This document shows positions 43,601 to 54,939 of a stretch of 64,000 bases of DNA, piece after piece (position 1 is the first letter of the stretch; each line of letters begins with the position of its first letter). The translations under genes were made by a program, and so were the position numbers. Location: NCBI GenBank assembly GCA_948144175.1, contig CANXME010002414.1, positions 162,501-226,500 on the forward strand. Direction: 5' to 3'. Source of the DNA: Closterium sp. NIES-65. Its lineage: Eukaryota; Streptophyta; Zygnematophyceae; Desmidiales; Closteriaceae. The notes below the pieces were generated by a model. That model saw only the letters and a program-made list of their open reading frames with translations, was not told where the DNA came from and ran no database searches.

Positions 43601-45885
43601 CAGCAGACTCGCCTGCTGCTGCCCTGCGGGCGTGTGACAGGCGGAGCGCGTCGGACGCAGAGGGTGAGGGCGAGGGCGAGGGAGAGGGTGGGGCGGCATG
43701 TGGGAGGGAGGACTCGGGTGGAGTGGACCATCTGGAGGAGGTGAGAGATGAATGGGACGAGTGCGATGGTTGGGATGGATGGGATGCATGGGAGGAGGGG
43801 GCTGCAGCAAGGGAAGCATCATCCCTGCTCGTCTCATCCTTCACCCCATCCAGCAATGCACTCTCACCCCCTTTGACGCCCACCCCATCCACTGCCCCAT
43901 CGCACTCCTCCTCAGCTTCACTAACCCCATCCTCTGTGTCGCCCTTCACTTCAACCTCCCCTGCCCCCTGTGGTGTTGCTGCTGCCGTTGCTGCTGCCAT
44001 TGCTGGTGCCACTTGTGCTGCCACTGCAACTGCAGCTGAAATCGAGTTGGCGGGTGAAGCTGCTCGTCCCGCCTGTGGCGGTGCAGGCGCTGCCTCTGCT
44101 TGCGGAAGAGACACAGTAGGAGCGGGGGACGCTGGTGAAGGCGGTGGCACGGCGTGTGTGGCGACATGGCGTGCATTGGCTGCTGCCACGGCTGCCTGCA
44201 GGCTGCCAGCCACATCCTGCACGTACCTGCCGCCCAGGATGCATGCACACCATTCGCATGCCATTCACACATTCGCATGCCATTCACACATTCGCATGCC
44301 ATTCACACATTGGCATGCCATTCACACATTGGCATGCCATTCACACATTGGCATGCCATTCACACATTGGCATGCCATTCACACATTGGCATGCCATTCA
44401 CACATTGGCATGCCATTCACACATTGGCATGCCATTCACATGCCATTCGGATGCCACTTGCAGGCTATCCACATACCATTCAGATGCCATGCTTATGCCA
44501 TTCCAGTAAATCACATTGAATTCACATGCCATTCACATGCCATTCACATGCCATTCACATACCATTCGCATGCCACTCAAATGCCAATCGCATGCCATTC
44601 ACGTGCCATCCATGTGCAGTTGGACGGTGGATAAAAGGGGTGTGGGAGGCAGGTGATGGACAGAACAACGGCGGTAAGGTTGGGACTGGGGAGAAAAACG
44701 GAGGAACAGAAGAGAACGCACATGCAATGGGGTCATGCACGGAGCTTGGCTCATGCATAGAGCAGAGCGGAGCAGAGCAGATCAGAGCAGGGCATAGCAT
44801 AGCAGAGACGAGCAGAGCAGAGCAGCAGAGCAGAGCGAAGCAAGGAGCACGCACCCAGGCGAGGAGCCCGAGGTGTAGAGGTACTGCAGCAGCGTGGCGA
44901 GGAAGAGCACCCCGTAGCACACCGCTTCCGCCCTGCGCAGTGCGGGGCAAGACGGGGGATGGCGGGAGGGTGTGGGAAGAGGGAAGGTGAATGGGGTGAG
45001 GATGATGAGATGATGCGCGTTGCATTCCAGGCAGTGGCACGCCTGCATGGTAAGCGGCCACTCTCTGGTTACCACATACCGCACATGAAAGCCACCACAT
45101 GCCAGCTGCAGTGGTTACCTACCAGCTGCAGTGGTTACCTACCAGCTGCAGTGGTTACCTACCAGCTGCAGTCGTTATCCTATAACGCTGTGTTGACCAC
45201 GCACCAGATGCTGTGGATACGACACACCACATTTCACACCTGATGTTTACCACGCACGCACGCACCCCACGGGCTGCTGCACAAGGGCCTGCGCGAGCGA
45301 CGTGTTGAGCAGCAGCAGCGCCGCCGGCACCACCACGTGCAGCACCGCCCACCCCACGCGCGCACTCACCGCCGTCTGCTGCGCTGCTCGCGCACGCCGC
45401 GAGGGGCAAGGCATGCAGGGAGGCGCAGAGCGGTGCGGAGAGGCAGAGAGGGGGAACGCAGCGGGGGTGGGGGAAGGCAGGGAGAGGGAGCACAGCGGTG
45501 GATAAGAAGGTAGAGAGGGGGAGCGGGAGAAGTGAGAGGTGGGATGACGGAGAGGAGGTGGGCCGTGGCGACAAGGCAGCGGCCACGCGCCGCTTCCACG
45601 CGCGTGGAGGCGGCCGCGAGGGCAGCAATGAGTCAACAAAGAGCGATCCGGGGCGATCTTAGCGGCAGGACGAAGCAGGTTGGTGGGACGCAACGATGTG
45701 ATTCGCAATCCAGTGTTGGCGCGGATCGGATACGCATTTCTTACACGCCCATTCCCACGCGCACCTTCCTTCACCCTGGCTCGCAGCACGTCGTCTCGAA
45801 TCTCGGGAGTGGGCAGGTCGCTCGACGACCCTCGCTCGTTCGGACTCGGCACCCACGGCAGCACCAGGTTCGGCAGCCGCGCCAT
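40670..45885 (-). CDS. PAT10: DHHC S-acyltransferase, PAT10-like, multi-exon
   Basis: Predicted exons: 45885-45765 (tentative), 45386-45266 (start tentative), 44932-44855, 44226-42721, 42349-42260, 42082-41998, 41246-41181, 40850-40670. The six junctions from the second exon onward are GT-AG and phase 2. Features in order: a short N-terminus, TM1 ([17 protein letters not shown]), TM2 ([16 protein letters not shown]), SPG where many relatives have DPG, a Ser/Pro/Ala-rich stretch, then the Cys-rich domain [23 protein letters not shown] and CIGLRNH, TM3, TM4, TTYE (TTxE motif) and [11 protein letters not shown] (C-terminal PaCCT-type motif). DHHC enzymes auto-acylate on the DHHC Cys and pass palmitate to protein cysteines at Golgi or vacuolar membranes. 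The C-terminal motifs match what I recall of Arabidopsis PAT10 better than other PATs. The large fourth exon may hide an intron ending near 42870. Confidence 0.82.
40930..41172. repeat. 21-bp minisatellite in intron 7 of the PAT10-like gene
   Basis: About 11 units of GGTATGTCAATGCATGTGCA type. The array starts about ten bases downstream of the exon 7 donor (minus strand). Confidence 0.85.
41397..41995. repeat. Splice-donor minisatellite in intron 6
   Basis: About 20 units of 24 bp (TGACTTGACTCACGTGTGGC core, alternating GTG and GAG variants) at 41397-41860, then about 3.5 units of 38 bp up to the donor. On the minus strand the units carry GTGAGT, many after CACAC, repeating the junction CACAC|GTGAGT of exon 6 (41998/41997). 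Confidence 0.88.
42558..42729. repeat. Splice-donor minisatellite in intron 4
   Basis: Nine units of 19 bp. On the minus strand each reads CGCTTCTG|GTAACCACGC or a close variant: the last 8 bases of the DHHC exon plus the donor. The authentic junction (42721/42720) is the first unit. Confidence 0.9.
44245..44625. repeat. 19-bp minisatellite in intron 3
   Basis: About nine units of CATTCACACATTGGCATGC up to about 44440, then looser CATGCCATTCA units to 44620. It lies just upstream of the acceptor of the fourth exon (44226) on the minus strand. Confidence 0.85.
44755..44854. repeat. AGCAGAGC microsatellite at the start of intron 3
   Basis: Irregular AGCAG/AGAGC repeats within about 15 bases of the donor of exon 3. 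Confidence 0.6.
45108..45178. repeat. 20-bp tandem repeat in intron 2
   Basis: About 3.5 units of CAGCTGCAGTGGTTACCTAC. Each unit contains GTAACC and CTGCAG on the minus strand, resembling donor and acceptor signals. Confidence 0.75.
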
Positions 45886-46478
45886 GCGAGCCAGCACCGC
45901 GCTAAGGTTAGCCTGATAAGGCCGCGGAATGTTTATGCGGGCGGTGGGGGGAACATGGACGACCGTGCGCGATCGTGCTCTGGATGTTTGCCGCTGTCCT
46001 AATTAGTAGTGGCGAGGCACTCTGGAAGACGGGATTCGACCTTTGTAGTCTCCACATATTTTCGTTGCCTCAGTGCATAGGGGCGGGGAAACGAGACAAC
46101 ACCCCGATCTTGACGAGGATGCTTCATACACTCTCTTAGATTTTGATCCTATACCGTATATAGAAACCTTTGGTTGTTCAATGTCGTTATGGGTGCAAAT
46201 GAGTGAGTGAACAAAGATTGCACTATTCAAGCAAAAACAGTACATTGAGCGAAGGAAAGAGCGAATGCTAGATAGAGAACTAGCGTGGTAGTGATAACGA
46301 GCAAATTGTGGGGTGCGTGACGGAACTGGCTCCGAGGTTGGTGTAAAAACAATAAGTTTGTATAGTGTTAGGCTATGATGGGGCTAGCTTCAGGGGGTAA
46401 TGTTACAAATACGGTAGTAAATTAAGAAAGACGCAGTGCATATCTGACAGCAGAAAGCGAAGCATGCAAGAAGTACAG
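45886..46478. other. Upstream region of the PAT10-like gene
   Basis: No gene is recognised. It should hold the promoter on the minus strand, but no clear TATA element was assigned. At about 46345-46400, AGGCTATGATGGGGCTAGC resembles the core of the short copia LTRs and may be a decayed solo LTR. Confidence 0.4.
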
Positions 46479-47009
46479 GAAGTGCAGTAGGCGCTATTCA
46501 TTCTCGGACGCCGATGACCAATGATGCTCGCAACCCTCCCACGCCCCTGCTCGCTTGGCAATAGGCCCAGACAAGCGCAGCCACGTGATCCTGCGGAAGA
46601 AAAACGCTCGGAATGAGCGCTTCCAACCCCAAAATGCGAAAGGATCTGCACATGTGCAAGAAGTGCAGCGGGCACTCTTCATTCGCGAGCGCCGATGACC
46701 AATGATGCTCGCAACCCTCCCACGTCCTTGCTGGATTGGAAATAGGCCCAGACAAGCGCAGCCATGTGTCCCGGTGGAAGAAAAATTCTCGGAACAAGCG
46801 CTCTAGCCTCAAAACGTGGAAGGATCCGCACATGTGCAGGAAGTGCAGTGGGCGCTCTTCATTCGCGAGCCGATGACCAATGCTGCTCGCAACCCTCCCA
46901 CTCCCTTGCTAGCTTGGCAATAGGCCCAGACAAGCACAGCCATGTGACCCGGCGGAAGAAAAACGCTCGGAACGAGCGCTTCTAGCCTCAAAACGCGGAA
47001 GGATCGCAC
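46479..47009. repeat. Three-copy tandem repeat, 180-bp unit
   Basis: Units start at GAAGTGCAG at 46479, 46660 and 46840 (spacing 181 and 180). They contain CCGATGACCAATG and GGCAATAGGCCCAGACAAGC. The third is cut at 47009/47010 by the LTR of element F. Frames on the minus strand stay open across units, but no protein family is recognised. Confidence 0.88.
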
Positions 47010-47123
47010 TGTGAAGATTAGAACGAGGAATGAAATGACTATGAAACAGATGGGTACAAATATGAAACCTAAAAGTGTTGTACCCCATAGTATCTACCCC
47101 ACTATAGCCTACAAAGACTACAT

Positions 47124-47255
47124 TGAGAAGAATTGAACGAGAATGGAATGACTATGAATGAAGTGAGTACAAATAGGAAACCCTAATTGGGTTGTACCCC
47201 CTATGGGATACCCCACTATAGCCTACACAAATAAGTAAGCTATAATGTTCTGACA
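47124..47255 (-). repeat. 3' LTR of copia E
   Basis: 132 bp, partner of 54501-54632, followed inward by the conserved CCCCCATAGGCAAAGTGGGG end. Confidence 0.9.
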
Positions 47256-47467
47256 CACCCCCATAGGCAAAGTGGGGGAGAACAAAGGGTCACAAGACCA
47301 GTCAAGCAAAGCAAATCAAAGCTCAGGGTGGATCACAAAGTCACCACACATTCCGAGCACAAGTTCAGAGGCCAGAAGGCCAGTTCACATGCAAGAACAG
47401 ATATAGAGATATACAAGAGTAAAGCAAGCAAGAGCAAGAGTATATATAGGTGAAGGTACAAGCAAGG

Positions 47468-50400
47468 TCAAGAAGTGAGCAAGTGAGGCAAGACAGGCAC
47501 AAGACCCAGCTGCGTGCAGAAGCGCTGATGATCACAAGGCGCAAGTGCCTTGGTGAAGACATCAGCAGTATTGGCCTCAGAGGCCACGTACGCAAGTCGC
47601 AACTGTCCACGCTGCTGTAGCTCATGAGCAAGAAAGTAGCGAAGAGCAATGTGCTTTGTCCTGTGCTCCAGTCGCTGCTCTCGACACAAGGCCAGCATGG
47701 CCTTGTTGTCTACGTACAGGACTGGAGGAGAACGAGGCGGCTCTCCAAGGTCGGTCAGCAGGTAGGTGATCCAGCGTAACTCTTGTGCAGCCATAGCCCC
47801 GGCGTAGATCTCAGCCTCACAACTGGAGCCCAGAACAGAAGACGAGCGGATAGCCCGCCACGAGACAGAGCCGGAACCAAGGCTGAAGGTGTAACCCTGT
47901 GACGACCGTTGCGTAGCCTGGTCGTCAGCCCAAGAAACGTCCGCGTGCCCAGTGAGGACCACTGGACTGCGCCCTCCAAGCACTAGCCCCATGCCCGACG
48001 TACTGCACAAGTAGCGCAACACCCTCTTCGCTGCAGCCATGTGCTCTGGTCGGTGTCTCCCAGGAGCAACATAGCGTGCGAGAATGCTAAGAGGGTATGC
48101 AAGGTCAGGTCGTGTGCAGGTCATCAGGTACATGAGGCAGCCAACAAGCTCAGCATACGGGCCACTCGACTCTACGGACTCATCCGAAGGCAGAGCTGAG
48201 AGCGAGTGGCGAGTAGGCAGAGGAGTGGCCTGAGGCGAGGAGTACATGAAGCCGAAGCGCTGAAGGACCTGCTGCACCATGTGTGACTGAGTCAGGGTAA
48301 TGGTGCGGCGTGCTCTGTCCCGGGTGATCTGCAAGCCAAGGTAGCTGCGCAGTTCACCCAGGTAAGTGCACGTGTGTCTCTTCTGCAGCTCGGACTTCAC
48401 GTAGGCGAGTCCAGCAGTGTCAGCTGTGGCAAAGACCAAGTCGTCGACGTACACGAGGATGTAGAACGGCGGCAGAGAGGTGTCGGTGCGCAGAAACAGC
48501 GACGGGTCGGCAGTAGAAGGAGCAAACCCAAGTGCCGCCAGCGTAGTCCTCAGTGTATCGTGCCACTCACGTGGCGCCTGGCGGAGACCGTAGACTGGAC
48601 GCCGGAGACTCCACTGGGTACCAGGAGGGAAAGACCCAGTGAAGCCAGGTGGGCGACGCAGCCAGATCTCCTCGTGCAGGCTGCCCTGCAAGAAAGCAAT
48701 GCTGAAGTCGAGAGAGAGCAGCTCGTAGTCACGGTGAGCAGCAACGTGCAGCAGTACCCGAAGAGTGGTCATCTTCGGGGTGGGGGAGAAGGTCTGAAAG
48801 TAGTCAACTCCTTGCCGCTATCTGAAGCCACGAGCCACGTAACGCGCCTTGAAGACAGGCGGAGAACCCGGCGGCCGCTTCACCCTGAAGATCCACATGC
48901 CACTGACTATGTTCGCCCCAGGAGGGGGAACAGCGTCAACGTAGGTGCCTGTGGACTTCCAGGAAGCCATCTCTGCATCCATAGCTGCCTGCCACTGAGA
49001 GGAGTAGGGACCCTCTATCGCCTCCGCGTAAGAGCGCAGAGTCGGGATGTCAAGTGCATCCGGGTCTCCCTCAGGGGCTAGCAGTACAGACGCGAGATGA
49101 GGTGAAGCGGCGGCCAGACACTGGAACTCCTCCTGCCTGTCCTCAAGGACGTCCGTGCCAAGGGCACACTCACGCCCGACGGACGGAGGACAGGCAGACT
49201 CAGACTCAGCGACAAGACTAGCAGCGTAGTCTAGACGACAGCGCGCAGCAAAGTCGACGAGCTCAGTGACAAGGGCAGACGCAGCAGAAGACTCGAAAGA
49301 AGGGTCGGTGACAGCAGTAGCAAGGAGACGCGTGACAGTAGGACTGGCAGCACGAAGAGAGTCCGACGCCGGGTCGGCAAGAGCAGGAAGAAAGGAAGCA
49401 GGAGGAGAAGGCAATGGGGCACGCAGAGGAGCAGTGGACGGACGCAGAGACATCCGGTGCGTGCCAGGGACAGGAGGAGGACGCTGACGCGAACCGCGAC
49501 CTCTAGTGCGTGCAGTACGAACAGGCGACGCAGGACGAGACGCAGGCTCACGACGCTCAGTAAGACCTCCAGTCGGACCAGCGTAGGGAGAAGGAGCAGG
49601 CAAAGGGGAGGCAGGCTGTAGCTGTGACTGTGACGGGACTTGCTGTGGACCCTCTAAGGGAGGACCAGGAGAAGGTGTAAGACCAAGAACCTACTGCAGG
49701 AGCGGAACGAAGTACGGTCGGGGCCGCGTGGCGACGCCTGAAACAGCAAGGACAGCACCAGTACCCTCAGCAGGAGTACCCGCTCTAGCAGCACCTCCAG
49801 CAGCACCAGAACCTCCAGCAGCACGAGGAGCACTGCCTGTCGGACCGCCAGCGGTAGTCTCAGCGCCAACACCCTGAGCAGCACCAGCTCCAGGAGAACC
49901 CGCAGGCCCAGCAGCTCCAGTACCCACAGCACGAGCACCTCCGGGACGCGCGGCAGCAGCACCCTCTGCAGCCGAAGAACCTCCAGCACCAGCAGCACGC
50001 CTCCTGCGCTGGGCAAACCACTCACGCAGCTCCTGTGGGGAGAGTGGCTCTCGGCGAGACGAAGCACCTCCAGGCGGAGAACCTCTAGGCTCAGCACTCT
50101 CAGGCAAAGCACCTCCAGGTGGAGCACCCCCAGGCTCAGCACCCCCAGTCTCAGCACCCCCAGGCTCAGCACCCCCAGACTTAGTACCCGCAGGCTCAGC
50201 ACCCCAAGGCTCAGCACCTCCAGACTCCGCACCCCCAGGCTCAGCACCCCCAGGCTCAGCACCCCCAGGCTCAGCACCCCCAGGCTCAGCACCCCCACCA
50301 GCACCAGAGTCACCAGTGACCTCGAGAGGCTCGACCGCGTCTACCTGGGACACACTTGAAGGGGCAAGACCCTGAGGGGGGAGGGGGTCTACCGGAGGGG

Positions 50401-53377
50401 GACCTGGTACCAAGAAGAGCGGGGGCGGGGGGAGGGACGGAGTGCGGTAGGGGAAGAGGCGGTAGTAGGGTACCGACTCGTCGAACGTGACGTCCTGGGA
50501 GGACAGAACACGTCAAGAGGTGGGGTGGTAGAGCTGCCACCCAGGGGCGTCGGGGGGGAACCCCAGGAAGACGCAGGGAGCAGCGTGAGGGGACTGCTTG
50601 TCCGAAGACAAGTCGCGGACAAACGCCCGAGATCCCCAGACCCGGAACGCCGACGCATCGCCAACCTTCCCCGTCCACAGCAGGGCTGGGGAGGTCTCCG
50701 GCCTGGAGACCCTGGGGTGGAGGTTGATCTGATGCGCCGCGTACCTGACCGCAAACAACCACAGAAAATGGGGGGCAGCCGCATGCATCATAGACGTAAG
50801 AGCGCCGTCCATGACCATGCCAATGCGGCGCTCTGCAATCCCATTTTGCTGCGGTGAGTCCGGAAGCGTGAAGGTCTGGCGGATGCCTCGCGCACGACAG
50901 AAGGCACGCAGAAGGCCAGAGGAGAACTCTCCGCCTCTGTCCGAGTGCAGACGCAACACAGGAAAGTCCGAGCCAAAGCTCTGCCTGAGCTGGAGACGAG
51001 CTGCGCAGATCCAGTCGATCACCACCTCAGTGACATCACCCTTGCTGCGCAAGGGGAAGACTGTGGTGTAACGCGAGTAGTCGTCAACCACCAACAGGAA
51101 GTAGCGCTCGTGACCGAGTCCACGGACGCGGGCAGGGCCCCACACGTCCATGTGAAGCGTCTGCAACGGAGCCTCTGTCAGAGGAAACTGGGAGGAGTGA
51201 GGGGCAGCACGCTGGCGCCCCTCGACACAGGGGACACAGGCAGGGCCAGGTCCCTGAGGAAGGGGAGGGAGGGACCAGGGGAGACCAGACACAAGAAGAC
51301 GGGAGGCCATGCCTCTGAGCCGAAGCAGAGAGGGGTGGCCAAGGCGGTGGTGCCAGAGGAGAGTCTCGTGAGACAGACGGCGACACGAACAGGGGGCAGA
51401 CTCAGGACCAGACCTGGACGCTGCAGCAAACACCTGACCAGACGAGGGGACTCTACCAGACTCAGCACCGGGAGGAGAAGCAGTGGTCAGTGTGTACAGG
51501 CTCGACCCTGGCTGACGTGTAAACGTAGCCAGGTGGCGACCTGTGCTAGCCTCTGTGCAGTGTGTCACTCGCTGACAAGCAGGAGTAAACTGGTGGACAC
51601 CCACATCCTGTAGGTCAGCACCACTCACCAGGTTCGTAGAGAACGAGGGGAGGTAGAGACCAGTCAGGGTGCCAGAGGGAGCCGCCGGACACGGGAGGAC
51701 TGTGGAGAAACGAGACAGGACAGGACCCCCTGAGGGGTCAGCCAGGGACACCGCAACTGGCCGACTAAGCGGCGTGAGAGTGGTGCGGTCCCGAAAGAAG
51801 GAGCGAGACGCTCCAGAGTCAAGGGTGAAGGTGTGAGAGGCCGAAGCCGACACAATACCTGAGAGGGCAGACTCACTAGTACCTGAGAGCACAGACGCAC
51901 TGGCACCTAGAGCAGCAGCCTCACTAGCACCTGACGCAGCAGTACCAATGCCCGGGTCGGGCGGGAAACACGGGTAACAGTCACCTTCATCACTAACAGC
52001 CACAGCATACATGGCAGCAAGGATAGCATCAAAGTCAAGATCAAAGATAGCTACACCAGCCCTAGACAGCTCTCCCCAGCGGGGGATCTCAGAGGCCTCC
52101 GGAAACTGCTGGCGCCAAGCGTCGGTCAAGCGGGCGAAGGACGTAGGTGCAGGGACGTAGGTGTGGGTGCCCCGACACTGCTCACCCGCGCAGTCGCCGG
52201 TGCGAAGGACGTAGGTGCAGGGACCGAACGCCCCACCACGCTGACGCTGCGAGTACCACTCACAGAGCTGCTGAGGGGCGGGGACGTCGCGAGAGCGCTG
52301 CTGGTGCTGCTGCTGCTGGCGCTGACCACCCCCAGTGCTGCTCCGCTGGGATGAGCCACTCCGACCACCTCTACCACCGCTACCTCCGCCTCCGCCACCA
52401 CCGCCGCCACCGCCACCCTCGCCCTCGCCGCTCCCACTGCCACCTCTGCCCCCACCTCCGCCGCCACCTCCGCCTCCACTGCCGCCACCAGTACCTCCAC
52501 TCCCGCCTCCACCCCCACCGCCACCCCCACTCCCCCCGCCGCCCCCACCTCCTCCGCCACCGCCCCCGCTAGCTCCACCCGCTCCCTTGCCCCCCTTGCT
52601 CTTGCCAGAGCGGCGCCTACCGCTGGGGGCAGACGCCGCACCGACCGACTCTAAACCAACGAGGTCGGCCGCAGCAGCAGAGGCGACAGAGGGTAACAGG
52701 GGGGAAGGAGAACACCCCTCAAAGATGGGGGTGCGCGGGTCACCACGAGAGGCCCCTACAGCGACTATGCTCTTCTCGGCCGCTAGCAGGGACTTCTCGA
52801 GGAGGTCGACAGTGAGGGTGGTGGGACAGACAGAGAGAAACTGGTCCCTAACAGCACGAAGGGACTCAGGGAGACGGGTGACTAGAAAGTAGAGGGTGAT
52901 GTACATGGGAGGGGGGTTTTCGGCGAGGAAGGCAGCAGGAAGCGCAGCTCGGTAGCGAGTGTCACTAGCGCGAAGGTGGGTAAAGAGGTCAGCGACTGTG
53001 GGAAAGGCAGCAAGGTCAGGGAAGAGGTACGGTAGCATGAGGCGGCTCAGTGTAGCAGTGGAAGGGGAGGAGTAGCGCGCAACTACAGCGTTGTACAAGG
53101 CCTGAGCGGTCTTGCACTGACTAAAGTGGGCACGCTCGGAGGAAGGGAGGTGGCGACGCACAGCAAGACGTGCAGCAGCATCGCGTGTGGCCCACTTGGA
53201 GCGAACAGTGGGGTCAGCATCAGCAGGAGGGGCAGGGACAGCGCCAGAGGCAAAGTCAAAGAGAGAGATGTCATCTACGGAATCGCACTGCAAGTACAGC
53301 TGCAGGTCCTCGACCCAGACCGCTAAGTCAATGGCGCGACCCTCAGCGTCAAAGGCCAGGATACTAGGGGTGGCCAT
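47468..53377 (-). pseudogene. Copia E gag-pol, three in-frame nonsense codons
   Basis: Gag starts at 53377 (MATPSILAFDAEG) and the frame is kept to the stop at 47468, about 1,969 codons. Stops lie at 50513-50515 (TGA where relatives have CGA), 49691-49693 (TAG for CAG) and 48818-48820 (TAG for CAG). Protease DSGAS, pre-integrase HHRLGHPS, integrase DVWGP and SDRGGEF, RT YVDDLVFA and RNase H YVDNKA are present. The zinc motif is altered: after GEQC the usual GGAH...C is replaced by an inserted repeat (RGTHTYVPAPTSF). Nonsense mutations without frameshifts suggest moderately recent death. Confidence 0.9.
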
Positions 53378-53509
53378 GATAGCAGTGGACAGTCTCACCA
53401 GAGAAGAAGGGTCGAGCAGCTCAGTAGGACAGCAATACCGCAGCTCAGCAACTCCGCCGGCCCAGGAGTAGCAGCAGCCCCACAGGATCTGGCTCTCAGC
53501 ACCGTAGAC

Positions 53510-54390
53510 GGCTCGGGCGGCTCGGGCGGCTCGGGCGGCTCGGGCGGCTAGGGCGGCTCGGGCGGCTCGGGCGGCTCGGGCGGCTCGTGCGGCTCGGGTG
53601 ACGCGGGGGCTCACGGGCGGCGCGGGCGGCTGCACGGGCGGCTCACGGGCGGCTGCACGGGCGGCTGGGGCGGCTCACGGGCGGCACGGTGGGCGACTGC
53701 ACGAGCGGCTGCACGGGCGGCTGCACGGGTGGTTGCACGGGCGGTTGCACGGGCGGTTGCACGGGCGGCGCACGGGCGGCTGCACGGGTGGCGCGTCGGG
53801 CTGCAGCACGGGCGGTGGGGCCGCAGTAAGAGAGGCGGCGGGGCCGCAATGGGGGCCGTAGCGGGGCTGCAGCGGGGCCTAAGCGGGGCCGAAGCGGGGC
53901 CGTAGCGGGGCCGACGAGGGGCTGCAGCGGGGCCTAAGCGGGGCCGAAGCGGGGCCGTAGGGGGGGGGCCGACGCGGGGCTGTAGCGGGGCCGTAGCGGG
54001 GTCGGAGAGGCCGTAGCGGGGCAGTAGTGGGGGCCTAGGCGGGGCCGACGAGGCCTAAGCGGGGCCGTAGCGGGGCCTAGGCGGGGCCGATGAGGCCTAA
54101 GCAGGGCCGTAGCGGGGCCTAAGCGGGGCCTAAGCGGGGCCGACAGGGCCTAAGCGGGGCCGACAGGGCCTAAGCGGGGCCGACGAGGCCTAAGCAGGGC
54201 CATAGCGGGGCCTAGGCGGGGCCGACGAGGCCTAAGCGGGGCCGTAGCGGGGCCGTAGCGGGGCCTAAGCGGGGCCGGCGGGGCCTAAGCGGGGCCGACG
54301 GGGCCTTAGCGAAGCCGACGCGGGGCCGTAGCGGGGCCTAAGCGGGGCCGACGGGGCAAAGCGGGGCCGCGACCAAAGTGCGGCGGGATC
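53510..54390. repeat. GC-rich leader arrays of copia E
   Basis: Three successive arrays: CGGGCGGCT units (53515-53600), CACGGGCGGTTG units (53630-53800) and GGGGCCTAAGCGGGGCCGAC-type units of about 20-25 bp (53860-54360). They lie between gag and the primer site (54489-54500). Confidence 0.8.
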
Positions 54391-54500
54391 GCGTAGGTAA
54401 GGGCGACACGAAGGGTCGCTAAAAAAAAGAACGCGCGCCTCGGGGCGCGCTTCGGTGGGCCCTATGAACAGTCCCTAGGAGGGGACCTGCTCTGATTCCA

Positions 54501-54632
54501 TGAGAAGAATTGAACGAGAATGGAATGACTATGAATGAAGTGAGTACAAATAGGAAACCCTAATTGGGTTGTACCCCCTATGGGATACCCCACTATAGCC
54601 TACACAAATAAGTAGGCTGTAATGTTCTGACA
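54501..54632 (-). repeat. 5' LTR of copia E
   Basis: 132 bp next to the primer site (minus strand TGGAATCAGAGC). Confidence 0.9.
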
Positions 54633-54939
54633 TACATCACATATACTTTGACACACCCCCATAGGCAAAGTGGGGGAGAGCAAGGGGTCACAAGACCAGT
54701 CAAGCAAAGCACAGCAAGCTCAGGGTGGATCCCAACGTCACCACACATTCCAAGCACAAGTTCAAAGGCCACAAGGCTAGTTCACATGCAGGATTATATA
54801 AATATAAAGCTAAACATGCAAGTGCATGTATATATATAGGCCACAGTACAAGCAAGGTCAAGAAGTGAGCAAGTGAGGCAAAGTAGGCACAAGGCGCTGA
54901 TGATCACAAGGCGCGAGTGCCTTGGTGAAGACATCAGCA

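Larger units (their letters stand above)
47124..54632 (-). mobile_element. Copia E, full-length LTR retrotransposon
   Basis: 7,509 bp with 132-bp LTRs (47124-47255, 54501-54632) differing at about two bases. TACAT flanks both (47119-47123, 54633-54637). The minus strand has primer site, GC-rich leader, gag-pol with three nonsense codons, and 3' UTR. It is inserted inside the 3' LTR of element F. Confidence 0.93.

Noticed and set aside
46494..46833. A protein encoded by the 180-bp repeat
   Set aside because: Open frames follow the repeat and carry no known domain; unit lengths of 181 and 180 bp would shift the frame.
53377..53635. Gag starting upstream in the leader, giving Arg-Ala or Pro-Glu repeat extensions
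   Set aside because: The leader repeats differ between elements, while a MATPS-type start is conserved in all of them.
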